DNA from: Alectoria sarmentosa
Taxonomy: Eukaryota; Ascomycota; Lecanoromycetes; Lecanorales; Parmeliaceae
Length of the DNA stretch: 64,000 nt
Assembly: GCA_009733775.1 (NCBI GenBank)
Contig: WOGZ01000122.1
Coordinates: forward strand, 1 to 64,000
Direction of reading: 5' to 3'
Shown here: piece after piece, positions 22,957 through 32,719 of the stretch
Layout: each line of letters opens with the position of its first letter
Numbering within the stretch: the stretch's first letter is position 1
The notes under the pieces: model-generated
Seen by the model: only the letters and a program-made list of their open reading frames with translations
What the model was told of the DNA's origin: nothing
Database searches by the model: none
Position numbers and translations under genes: made by a program

Positions 22957-23690
22957 TGCGAACTCCGAATTCAGCTCGAGAAGGATAGGTAGGGATGGAT
23001 CTGTGGCAATTCGAAGAAGGAGTGACCAACACAGCTCCTGAGAAGCAGTGAGGAGGAAAGGGAGACTGAGTAGAAAATCTGCTGGTGGAGATGTTTGATG
23101 TAAAATATGATGCGTGAGTTCCAGCAGTGAAGTTTGTCTTGTGTGTTGCGTCAAAGTGACCGACAAGATGTTGGTATTGGTGAGTAAAGCAAAAGAATTC
23201 TTCGGGATATGGCCGTGCGTTAGACAATTTCGCTTATATTCCGGCTAGGTCCTTGGGGAAATTAAGACTGTCGACGCTTCATACACTTTCTACCATTTCC
23301 TTATAGAATGTCTACATCCAGGATCTGATTGAGCGTTTGATGTATCCGTGAGGACTGTCATCAGATTGAGAATTGAGCAACAGATGCTGGTTTGGTCGAG
23401 ATACAAGTCGCTGTTACGGTTCTATAAAGACAAGAGCAACTAATTCGAAGCAATGTGCATGCAATTAATTTCTATAATAAGCGCTTACCTCATTCAGAGG
23501 CTTCGAAGCGGGGAGAATGCCACTTAAATAAGGGTGGTGGTGGATAACCTGGCAGCAAGGCGTTAAAAGTGTGTTTGAGTTCTAAGTCTCCGAGCCCTTT
23601 GAATGTCAGCCGACTTGCCCTTACGAGTGTATTGAAAAGGGAGCTTCACCTTCAGCCACAAAGCCACTAGCAACCCACTATCGGCGTTTC

Positions 23691-25088
23691 TCAAATCCTG
23701 GGCTCTGAAGCAAGTTCTCGGGCACGCCGTTCCTCCTCTGTTTCGTTCGCACGTGAAGCTGATGGATCCGGGATTGGTTGACCATCCCGCTCTCTAGACA
23801 CGCGGCTCGAACTTTCGTCACGGGGCCAGTTGATCTGGCTGGAGTTGATCGAAAGAGCCTCTTCGTCTGGATTGATGTACTCAATCCCGATCGTCTTCTT
23901 GATATATAGAGCCGTGGAGTCCCCAGGCACCAAGTTGTCCCAAAAACCCTGACGGTGCATATTCCGAGTGAAGTGGAGGGACACGACGTATCTCCTCGCG
24001 GTACGCTTCTCCTTCCCACGTTTGGGAACTCGGAGTCGGTAAAGAAGGAAGGCCACTTGCTGACGAAGAGAGGATCACTGGTTTTGCTAGACCAAAAGAC
24101 GTTTCCACCGAAGACTTGATTTTCCCAGCAGTACCCGATCTCTGCCATTGTTTCATTTCTGTAGAATGGCTCGTCCGTACCAATCACTCGCCTCTGGTAC
24201 TCTCTGCCCTCCAGGGAAGCTTTTACGAAGGCATCGTACTCGCCGGTGAATGCCTCGAGTATTTCTTCGTCGACTGCAAATGCAAGAGCATGCTAGATAC
24301 TTCAGATTCAGCATCCGTGAGGCAGAAAAAGTGGAATAACTCCCAGCAGCGTTGATCGGAACTCAGGTACTGCAACTAGTAGGCTTCGAAGGATCAGGGG
24401 TGATACTTACAGCGATTTCGTGACACAATGTTATCGCCATCTTCAATTGGAGGCTGATCCTCTGAGAAGTGGTGTCCCCCTCTTGATTGTCGAGCTCTCG
24501 GAGCCTGAGGATGTAGTCCTCATTAAGAGTGACCTTGCTCGCCATGCCCGACTTGCTTGAGACATCGTTCATCTTCACTCCTTCCAGGAAATGATCCAGA
24601 GTGACCTCGGTTGACCCAAACGAGCCTCGGACGGCAGGATTGGCTTCAGGATCCCCAATTTGGAAGGTGAGGAAGCGTGAGAGACGACGAAGAGCATCTC
24701 TCGCCGCTTGACGCGCCATGGCTCTCGACGGTGGCTCGGTCCACCCGAACTCCTTGCATGGGCGTCCTTGGTTGCTGGACCCTGTGTTTGAAACTTTCCG
24801 TGGGCTGTTGGCGACTTGGTAGAGGAAATCCAAGCTCTTTGACGTTTTGAGCATGTTGGACGCCATCTGGAAGATGGTACCCATCTCAGCGCACATTGCA
24901 TCGTATTCGACCTCTGATTTGTATTGAGGCCAGATGTGTTCTGCGCCCAGTGGCCTCAATGCATTGGTGCGCTGGAAGAGAGGGTGGAATTCTCTTGTCA
25001 AGCCTGGGTCTTTTTCATGCAAGTACCCAAGCTTTACCCAGTCTTCTTTCAAGAGGGACGTGTATCTGCTTCTGGAATTGGAATCCAT
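23691..25088 (-). pseudogene. HExxH metalloprotease-like paralogue (copy D), intron-containing, frameshifted
   Basis: Exon 1 (24411-25088, 226 codons) runs from MDSNSRSRYT to LCHEIA. A 118-bp intron (24293-24410, donor GTAAGTATC, acceptor TATCTAG) follows, and exon 2 opens with HALAFAVDEE, so splicing restores HEIAH, the zinc motif, exactly at its last histidine. Exon 2 continues through DEPFYRNETMAEIGYCWENQVFGG and LFVSKWPSFF. Near 24025 the frame shifts by one base, and RGKEKRTARRYVVS...GFWDN continues in the next frame to the stop at 23691. Without that shift the protein would be about the length of copy C. The change may be a real deletion or a sequence error in the CCC/AAA run. Copies A-C have no intron at the HExxH site. 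Confidence 0.78.
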
Positions 25089-25917
25089 TGCAAAGGAGAG
25101 CGATGAGTAGGGCGGTGGGGAGGATCGAAGAAGAGGTGTCAAGAGGGTAGGATAAGGTAGAGTCAGCTAGGAGGACTATCTGCTTGAATGGACAGCTCTG
25201 TTTGGAGTGTCTTGTTGAGTGCGTCAGAGTGAAAGCCAAGTCTCTGGGACGGAGTTGTAAGATAAAGGATTCCTTTGACCTGGGAGTGTGTGAAGCCTCT
25301 CGCTAAAACCGGCGGAGTTTCCCAGAGACCATGCCGTCATAACACATCCGGACACCCTATAGGAGCTTGTCATGCGGGATTCACTTCCAGGGTCCCCTGC
25401 ACTGAACCCCTGAATAGCAGTAGCTCAAAGACCAAAGCAATTCACCTTTGCTTTAACCATATGAAGTCCTCCAGGGATGGAACTTGACCACCCTCGAACC
25501 ACTTTTACTGCCACCAAGCACGGATCCAAACGCTTGCCTTATGCTGAGGCTTTCACAGTGGCGAGGATAACATTCCTCGAAGGATTGAGCCTGCGCCAAA
25601 ATTCCCGAGACTGCTAGCTATATATTTTTTCCCCAATGATGAATGATCTAATAATTTGTTATAAAGGTAATTGTGTTCGTGGCCGCCCATGCTATAGCTT
25701 CATTAATATATATAATGACAACGACGCTGCTAGGGTATTCTTTACTCTCCAATCCGAGGATAAGAAAGGTACCAACGGCCACTGGCAATGCCAGAGCTAT
25801 TACCACATCGACAGATAAAGGTCATAACTCAAAATTAGGGAGAAATGTGGATTCTCAGCTCCATTCGTCGCAAAGAAACCTTCTAGAAATACAATGCTTC
25901 AATAAGAACCGTCAGCA
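25089..25917. other. Spacer
   Basis: Upstream region of copy D and unassigned sequence. No domain, repeat or RNA gene was recognised. Confidence 0.4.
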
Positions 25918-26880
25918 TCAGATTTGCCCGCCTGGCCGACCACTTTGGCTATTACCGAGATTGGTGAAATCAACATTGCCGGCAAGAAGCCTCTTGAGTC
26001 CATCCGCCCATGTTAGAAGCTGTGCTCGACGACAGAGGTGATAGGGATGTTTCTCATCTATCCACATCACGGTTTCCAGACAGCTCATACCACCCTCGAA
26101 GTCTCGAGGACTAGCCTCAAAGGGCGTACCAGTGATAATATATTTGTATGGACGACAACCATCGTTGTTTGCAGAGCGATCATGAGAGTTTATGCGCGCT
26201 GAGAACAGCGTATTGTGTTTGCGTAGAGTGGTAGGAATGGTGGTGCTAAACCCTTTGACTGGATGAGATTCGTCGTGGTCGACGTGAAGAAAGCAGACAC
26301 CGGTGGACCACAAAATCAGTCTTATCCAGAGTTCAGGACTGCAGACAACATGTCATCAGTGACGCCCTGTTGGTCATCAGACTTCTCAAAGGGATTGTAG
26401 TATTCGACCGGGGTGGCGTCATTCTTGCCTTGGTCTTTCGACGTCCCTTCGCCTTGATTGGTGGTTCGGCGGGAGCCAGGTTTCTCTTTCCGCCAAAAAC
26501 ATCACAGGAACTGATACGCCCGGTGCCAATCTTCAGCGTGGTAGCCATTGAGCGGCTTGGACCTTTCCAAGCTGGCCACGGGCATCCCTGAACGATCCGA
26601 GGACGGCTCTCGAGGATGGATCTCATAGTGATGAGCCAGCAGAAGTTCGCCCGTAGGTCAAGGTCAATGTCGACGCTGTGCGGAAGAGGTAGGGAGTGGT
26701 ATTCGGTTCTAAGTACCGACGACAGCAAGAATCCTCGATTCGACTGCGAGATGCACATACCGAACCCCTCAATACCACCATCTCCTCCAGACATCCTTTT
26801 CCAAGACCTTCCGGTATGTGCATTCCACGGCAACCCAAAAAAAGAGGACCCGCCGAGTCTTACTGTACCTGGATCGGCTC
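25918..26880 (-). pseudogene. Unrecognised minus-strand coding-like fragments downstream of a helicase remnant
   Basis: Two long minus frames (26333-26833 and 25918-26313) look protein-like, with segments such as EYHSLPLPHSVDIDLDLRA and CRPYKYIITGTPFEASPRDF, but have no recognised domain. They lie downstream, in the same direction, of the helicase-C remnant at 27.0-27.4 kb and may be the tail of the same decayed gene. The order fits, but I cannot join them by plausible splice sites. Confidence 0.3.
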
Positions 26881-26994
26881 AATTATGAGATAACCCACGC
26901 TGAATTAAAACAGAGGAGGAACTAGTCCGCGGAGTCAGCTCTGGATACGTCTTCATCCAGCGTTATGGGTGACAGTGTCACCATCTCTGGCTCG

Positions 26995-27398
26995 CTAATA
27001 ATTGTTCACTAAAATCTGAACGTTACTGTTGGGGTCGTTGAACTCGTTGACGGCGTCTTCGCGATCCGCGGTCTCGTGGACGACGCGACTCCCCATGACG
27101 TGGAACCCGAGGTTGATAAAGAAGAGCTCGGTGTTCGATGGAATCATTGATCAATCGCAGAAGATGATCAATTTGCGGCCGTTGACGTTGCAGATGTCGT
27201 GAGCGAGACCGGTCACGGATCGCAGCTTGACAAACAATGCACTGGCGTAATAGGCGAAGCTCGACTGGTCCATGAGATTGAATTCTCAACGCTTTGGTCG
27301 GGTCAGCCGATGATAGTGCGAGGCGCCATGATTCAGATGGTTCTCATGGAACTTGTTAATGTCAGCGAGCCCTCGACCCGCCCGTTGGCTCATTCTGA
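26995..27398 (-). pseudogene. Decayed SNF2-type helicase C-terminal domain
   Basis: One minus-strand frame reads through 134 codons of helicase-C-like sequence. It includes LADINKFHENHLNH, FAYYASALFVKLRSVTGLA, NGRKLIIFCD, PSNTELFFINLGFHVMG and the block HETADREDAVNEFNDPNSNV ending in QILVNNY. The R-x5-FN-x5-VQILV pattern matches motif V-region sequence of SNF2/Swi2 ATPases. The frame is broken by TGA at 27286-27288, TGA at 27151-27153 (after FCD, where Trp is usual) and TAG at 26995-26997. All three fit C-to-T or G-to-A changes. No N-terminal ATP-binding half could be found intact; frames further right may be its remains. The gene is certainly non-functional as it stands. Confidence 0.65.
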
Positions 27399-27593
27399 CG
27401 AGTGGGATTAAACATCTCTTAACATAGACGCCGGCGCTCGCGCATGTTGATCTCGGATGTTGAATTCCTGGTCCCTGGACAAGAGTAACATCTCAAGCTC
27501 TCCTTGGATCTCCATGTACTGCTGACAACAGCTTGTGAGCAGCGCCCAGGGGCCTCGTTCGTTGCCAGAGACCACTTCAATGGCAATGCTGAC

Positions 27594-29735
27594 CTATCTA
27601 TGACTGCGATTGGCCTTGGACCTCGCTTTGGTTAGCATCAGGACCCCTACGTAGAAGGAGCGGCGTTCGACATTGTAACGCTTTGGCAAGAGTGGCGATC
27701 CGTGGCTATCTAATTCGTAGCTTCCCGCCACTTCCTCTACCAGCTTTCTATTCCCGGCCGCTCGGTCAGAATTGTTGACGTACCATTCCTTCATCTTTCT
27801 CGCAGCTTCTGCCCACCCTTGTGGGTTTCTCTCTCTCCACACGGCCACCCATTGGTTGCCATTATTTGCGGATCTGAATCTTGCATCCGACGCGCGACAA
27901 CTTTCCAGGGAAGCTTGGTTTTGAGGAGTGCTGGACAACGTCTGCTGGAGTCCAATAGGGATTTTGGCCGAGACTAATCAAGTCGTTGATCTTGTCTGTG
28001 ACGTCTCGAGGAGCCTTGTAGATAGCGCAAGCTAGTGTTTGTCTCGTTGCGGGTCAGAGAATCTGCCCAAGTAAGAAAACACAGGTATCGATCGTTGGGG
28101 ACCATGTAGATTCAATCCTGGAGAGGCGATAGCTCTTCAGACTCGTTCTCTTGTAAATGTTTCAGATAGTAACATCCCTACCGCTGCTCACAGAAACAAG
28201 ACACGACGAGTCGCTAAAATAATCGATGAAGACAATGAGACTGCTACTTATCCGCCTGGTTTCAAGCAGTCTCGACGTTGATAAGAGATTTCCCTGTTGC
28301 AGCGTATGCTTTGAAACCACTCGGGCAAAGACGCTACCTTCGTCGTAGGGTCCCTTATTTCCGGTGTCATGTCGCAGGTTCAGGTGAAAGTGAGGAAGGA
28401 TCTGCGTGAATTGAAAGGTTCAATTCTTAGATGGTGATTGGACTGTGATATGGAAGTGCAGCGCCTACACCGACGGGGCTTCTGCTGGATGAATGACCGT
28501 ATTGGAGGGGCTTTTGTTGGCACGGCACATGTGATGATGATTTGCCCTGCGGTCCGAAACACCTTGAGCCAACGCTTGTTCCTCTGCCGCTGTGAACTCC
28601 CGGCCTTCACTATCTTGTACATCAGTAAGTCGGAAAGCAGAGCCTCCGCCGGTGGCCATGCCTTGGCGTCTCGAGCGCCGACATCGACCAGTTTAGGATA
28701 AGTGGAGTATGCGTCTCTTTGAGCTCGGCTGGGATAGGTCCTTGCACCCATACATAGAACTTTTTCCGATGAGGGCAGTGTTGCATTCATGTAGCTCTTC
28801 GAATGCTCCTTGGCTTGATGGAATCTTGAAGCTGAAGAGCCCTCGATTTAATCTTTCTGAAAAATGTAGATCCCTTGGCTTGGTCAGACCCCTCGACTTG
28901 GTCAGAACCCTCGACTTGGGCTTTCAAAGACAAAGCCATCCTGGTTTGGCCTTGCAGCTTGGCTTTCTGGGAACTCTTCTTCAGCATGTCTCTGATATAA
29001 CCTGCCACAAGCCCCAATTCTACACGCTTGACCCTTTTTGCGGCAGAGAGGTTGTTCACCCCTACCCCGTAAGATATCAGTTCTCGACGAATGACTTCGA
29101 TGCTCGTCATGAAGAAAGCGGTCTGCCCCTTCATCGCCTGCCGCCACCTCCTCCGATCTTACTGTCATCCTACCCTTCAATCCGGACCTCAAGGCCAGCG
29201 CGACCTTTGTCGTCGTCATGGGGTCTTTCTGATCCACCTTTTTCAGGTCTCCCTTCATGTTACCCTGGAGTTGGTCGAAATTCCCGGCAACCATCGTTAG
29301 GTACCCCTTGTAGTCTGACTTGTTGATTCATTACTCCGTCCCCCATGCCCAGTACTTTCGATCGCCTGTGATCAGGTGCTCGTCGGTTGTTAGCTTCGAT
29401 CGGCGTATATACTGAGCCCCTGAGGTGCGCCGCGCTTTCCAATAGAGATGGGAAGTGGCTTGGGCTTGTGCCATGCTGTGTTCGAGATTGTTGTCTTCCA
29501 TCATGTTGGTGTTGATGTTGGTGTATGCAGTAAAGGTGTCCTCGGTCAATTTTGTGCATGTTACCGTGTTCATCTCGGACCCTGGTCCGCACCCCGGCAC
29601 AGCTGAGATATACGTCCTTTGATGTTTGGTAGTCGTTTGACTATCCCAGTGAGCTAGCGTCTGTCCTGCGGGATAGGAGCTGTGAATTTGAAAGATCTTG
29701 CTGTAATTCACGTCAACATGCTTCAATTCAATCAC
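27594..29735 (-). pseudogene. Unrecognised minus-strand coding-like fragments
   Basis: A string of minus-strand frames in changing register looks like degenerate coding sequence. One is 27594-27938 with WVAVWRERNPQGWAEAARKM. Another is near 28465-28659 with DSEGREFTAAEEQALAQGV. A third, 28787-29294, includes a short VEGSDQ-type repeat near 28870-28915, and a fourth is 29331-29735 with EDTFTAYTNINTNMMEDNN. They share orientation with the helicase-C remnant and may be its N-terminal part, but I see no ATP-binding motif. No family is assigned. Confidence 0.25.
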
Positions 29736-29884
29736 TATCTAATTCTTCAGGAGTTCTTGCTCAGCAGAGAACAAATAGCAAAGATGTTAATCAAGCGATA
29801 CTCATTCGAATGCACCACAAAATCCATGCAACTCGAGGTCGCCTGTGGGAGCAGCAAGGAAGAGCAAGACACTGCCTTTTGTAC

Positions 29885-30308
29885 TCAGACTTGCAAAGCC
29901 AAGTAAGCTGTGATTGGGCAACGAGAAAAGAGACGGATGTCATAGGCAGAGGAACAACATCCACTTTTTGGCAGGTGCTCCGGCATCTGGTTCGTGATTG
30001 CCAGACCAGCGTCGCCAGCAAACTCTTGAGCATACACGCGACATTGCTCCCAAGTTTGTTCGTCTGCTATGGTTGGGCAGATTTCTAAGGGAGGTGCGCG
30101 CTGAGTGTTTGGATTTACTTTCCTGGCTCCAATGTAGATGGCCGCGAAACGACGTTTTGGGTGTGGTATATCTATGATCAGTTTCCCTCCTGGGCTGAGG
30201 TAGGTCTTCCAATACTTGAGAAGTTGGACTCGACGATCTTTTTTGACATTTAGAAAGACTAGTTGACATGTGGCAAACGGGGGCCGAGGCAAACAAGCAT
30301 GAAGGCAA
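29885..30308 (-). pseudogene. C-terminal fragment of a SAM-dependent methyltransferase-like protein
   Basis: The minus frame carries LVFLNVKKDRRVQLLKYWKT followed by YLSPGGKLIIDIPHPKRRF. This is the typical motif III/IV layout of class I methyltransferases: an L-K-x-W helix, then L-x-PGG-x-L-I-I-D. DEQTWEQCRVYAQEFAGDAGL follows, and the stop is at 29885. Motif I (the SAM-binding glycine loop) is missing. The copia element is inserted 11 bases above the first ATG (30308), and I found no clear N-terminal half beyond it at 31.8-32.3 kb, so the fragment was probably already truncated or has decayed. Confidence 0.5.
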
Positions 30309-30318
30309 AGGTCATGAG

Positions 30319-30472
30319 TGTTGAAATATGATGATGGGATGTGATGTGATGTGAAGAATGGATTGATTATTCTCCCAAAGCTCCCCTGGAGCGAACCCTA
30401 TATACAGTATTAATCATGTGGTTGACATGGCAACAGGCCGGAGGAGGCTGGGAACCAATCATCTTTTCAACA
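30319..30472 (-). repeat. LTR (3' LTR in element sense)
   Basis: 154 bp, TGTTGAAA...TTTCAACA. Compared with the other LTR it has T, T, A and T where the other has C, C, G and C, so all four differences go in the C-to-T/G-to-A direction in this copy. Confidence 0.93.
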
Positions 30473-30540
30473 TTTTCCTGTTGTCGGCCTCTTATAAGCC
30501 AAAACTTTCGTCCAAAAATGAGGTTATATAAAGATAGGTC

Positions 30541-30676
30541 ATTCTGGCCGTCATCGACAAGCCCATTTTAGGTCGTTATCGACAAGTTTATCCTGGATCG
30601 TCACCGACAAGTTATTTTGACCGTCATCGACAAGCCATTCTGGTCGTTATCGATAAGTTCGTTTTGAACCGTCACA
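30541..30676. repeat. ~24-bp degenerate tandem repeat inside the retroelement
   Basis: Five to six copies of a 23-25 bp unit with core CGT(C/T)A(T/C)CGA(C/T)AAG and an ATTTTGG-like spacer. They lie between the end of gag and the left LTR. In element sense this is the position just before the polypurine tract. The copies are not coding. Confidence 0.8.
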
Positions 30677-30782
30677 TTTTTTCAATATTCGAATCATTTG
30701 GATTTCGCTTTCGCTTCCGAGATTTCTTTTTAATAATTCACTTTTCTTGAAGTCATTTCGGAGCCTGTTCCGGGTGTAACCT

Positions 30783-31517
30783 TCAACAATTCTGATCTTT
30801 ATGACGTTTTTCATATTTGGAACATTTCATATCCTCTGTAGCCTTCGTAGCCTTTTTGCTCGAAATTCTCTTTTCGGGGGATCTCAATGTTGCGAAAGCC
30901 GTCTCATATAATGATGTATCCGTCTTATCTTTTGCAAGCCGTCTCTCCTCTTCTAATAACATATTCCGTGTCTTATCCGCAATCATTTCTGACATCATGA
31001 CTTAAATCTTCGTGAAATATTGATAGGATTCAGAGAGAGTTATGTCGAGACATAAAAGAGTTTGTTTATCGTTATCGAAAGTCACGTTGGTGTTGCGAAT
31101 GCGTTTTTCGAAAGTCTTGATTTGAGTGAGATAGGATGTCATGAAGTCGAATTCTTCGTATCGCAAAGTGTAATATTCTCGTGTTAATCGCATGAATTCG
31201 GCCTCACTCTTCGGGGCATATAGATTGATTAATTGAATCATCATCAGATAGCCGTTATCGTATGCGTTAGTTTGTAATTTTGTCTTGACGGGGTTATTGA
31301 TCGTGGGTGTCATTTCATCGGCGGCCTCTTGACAGGAATCCTTTCATTTGCTTAGGGCTGCAATAGTCAATGATTTCGGGGTACATTCTTGGGTATATTT
31401 CCATAACTTTTGTTTGCGTAACACGGCTCGTACATCAATAAGTCATGAAGGATAGTTGTCATCTGTTAGTTGACGAATGGATGATTTATAAGAGACTTCG
31501 GAATTTGCGGGGGCCAT
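30783..31517 (-). pseudogene. Copia-type gag, three in-frame stops
   Basis: A single frame of 245 codons runs from ATG at 31517 (MAPANSEVSYKSSIRQL) to 30783. Copia gag landmarks are NYPS-x-LIDVRAVLRKQKLW near the N-terminus, then LMMIQLINLYAPKSEAEFMR with the YYTLRYEEFDFMTSYL block (the UBN2/gag-polypeptide core). A cysteine/histidine-poor remnant of a zinc knuckle (CSKYEKRHKDQNC) lies at the C-terminus. Stops interrupt at the NYPS site (TGA where copia gags have Trp), again about 26 codons before MTPTINNP (TGA), and at 31002-31004 (TAA). All three can be explained by C-to-T/G-to-A transitions. Gag forms the virus-like particle that packages element RNA; this copy cannot make a full-length protein. 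Confidence 0.85.
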
Positions 31518-31595
31518 GATGATATGTAGGGTTAGGGCTTATTGATGTGTGTAGCAACAATGTATGTATGTAGCAGTGTTATAAAGCGTCAGAAA

Positions 31596-31609
31596 CCGGG
31601 TGCATAACC
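31596..31609 (-). other. Candidate primer-binding site
   Basis: In element sense the sequence starting immediately inside the 5' LTR is GGTTATGCACCCGG. Its complement contains CATAACC, resembling the anticodon stem-loop of initiator tRNA-Met, which copia-type elements often use as an internal (half-tRNA) primer. Two bases differ from the usual fungal sequence as I recall it. Confidence 0.5.
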
Positions 31610-31763
31610 TGTTGAAATATGATGATGGGATGTGATGTGATGTGAAGAATGGATTGATTATTCTCCCAAAGCTCCCCTGGAGCGAACCCTATATACAGTA
31701 CTAATCATGTGGCTGGCATGGCAACAGGCCGGAGGAGGCTGGGAACCAACCATCTTTTCAACA
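31610..31763 (-). repeat. LTR (5' LTR in element sense)
   Basis: 154 bp, 150 of them identical to the other LTR, with TGTTGAAA/TTTCAACA ends. It should contain the promoter for the element RNA, read on the minus strand. The target duplication ATGAG follows at 31764-31768. Confidence 0.93.
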
Positions 31764-31768
31764 ATGAG

Positions 31769-32719
31769 TAAAAAATATGAGGTGGGCTCACAGTGTCAGA
31801 TGGAGACGAGCAAAGAGATGTGAGTTCGCAGCAGGAGAACAAAGTCATGCGCATGATGACCTGGGCAAACTAGCAAAGAGAGGAAGGTCATAAGCACAGA
31901 GAAATAGCCAGATAGGTGGTGGCTGGTCACGACAAGCAAAGAGATGGAAACAAGGTCCCGTGGCTCAAAATGTAGGACAGCAATCGCCAATCGGCAAACT
32001 GTCTCTCACAACGAGATGAGGTTGATATTGATAATGTAAACAGTGATTCTTAGATGCCCTGATGGTTGATGATCTATGGTGTTCTCTCATGCTCACTTTG
32101 TGTAGGCTTTCTATCATGATCTTGCAGGCTCGAGTATAAACAAAAAGGGTGAGGTGGTACCCCTGAAGGTCGTTGCCATTCCATGTATTTGTAGGCGGAG
32201 CCAACGCAACGTCCATGCCTGCGTCTTTTCCTAAGTGCTCACACAGTACTCCATAGCCTCAGTATAGAAAAGTTTACCCAAAGTAAATACAAAAGCACAG
32301 CGATCCTGGATCTTGGTGGATCTTTCTGGCTGCGATTCATCTTCTGATATCCCAAAGTTTGATGCAGATTTGGGGAGGAGTGTGTTTCACTAATGAAGCT
32401 TCGAATATGAGAGTGTTCTACAACATCCTCCGGCCTTTGTTTCTCGATTTGCCGTGTCTGCATCTTCATTCAAGGGCGGTGACCAGAAAAGGATGTGCTC
32501 TTCATCCTTTGGGGATTTACATCCTTCGTCTGAGACGTTGGACGCCAGTGAGGCTGGTGCGAGGGGCTCCGGGTCTTCTTGAGAGATGAAAATCGGGTTC
32601 ACTTTGTCAAATAGGTTTTTGTGGGTCTCTGACTAAAGGTGCCAGGATGGCTGCTGCTGAATCTAGGGATCACCTCGATGAGGATCAGAGAATCGGCTAT
32701 TCAATGTCAGCCCCATCCA
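31769..32719. other. Unassigned spacer
   Basis: Short frames only. A tandem AGCAAAGAGA-like motif recurs near 31808, 31873 and 31935 (CAAAGAGATG/AGCAAAGAGAGG/AAGCAAAGAGATG). No gene is supported. Confidence 0.4.

Larger units (their letters stand above)
30319..31763 (-). mobile_element. Gag-only (non-autonomous) Ty1/copia-like LTR retrotransposon
   Basis: A complete small element of 1445 bp. Two 154-bp LTRs (30319-30472 and 31610-31763) each run from TGTTGAAA to TTTCAACA, a perfect 8-bp terminal inverted repeat. Both flanks carry the 5-bp duplication ATGAG (30314-30318 and 31764-31768). The element reads on the minus strand: the primer-binding site lies directly inside the right LTR, a broken gag follows, then a tandem-repeat stretch and a short purine run (AACAGGAAAA) against the left LTR. 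There is no pol (protease, integrase, reverse transcriptase), so any movement relied on another element. The LTRs differ at only four positions, all transitions. Confidence 0.93.

Noticed and set aside
22957..23166. Longer start for HExxH copy C, adding 70 residues
   Set aside because: Copies B and D share sequence only from Met-Asp onward; their upstream sequence is unrelated.
31764..32300. N-terminal half of the methyltransferase beyond the copia insertion
   Set aside because: No SAM motif I in any minus frame there; the short hydrophobic frames do not align with the fragment at 29.9-30.3 kb.
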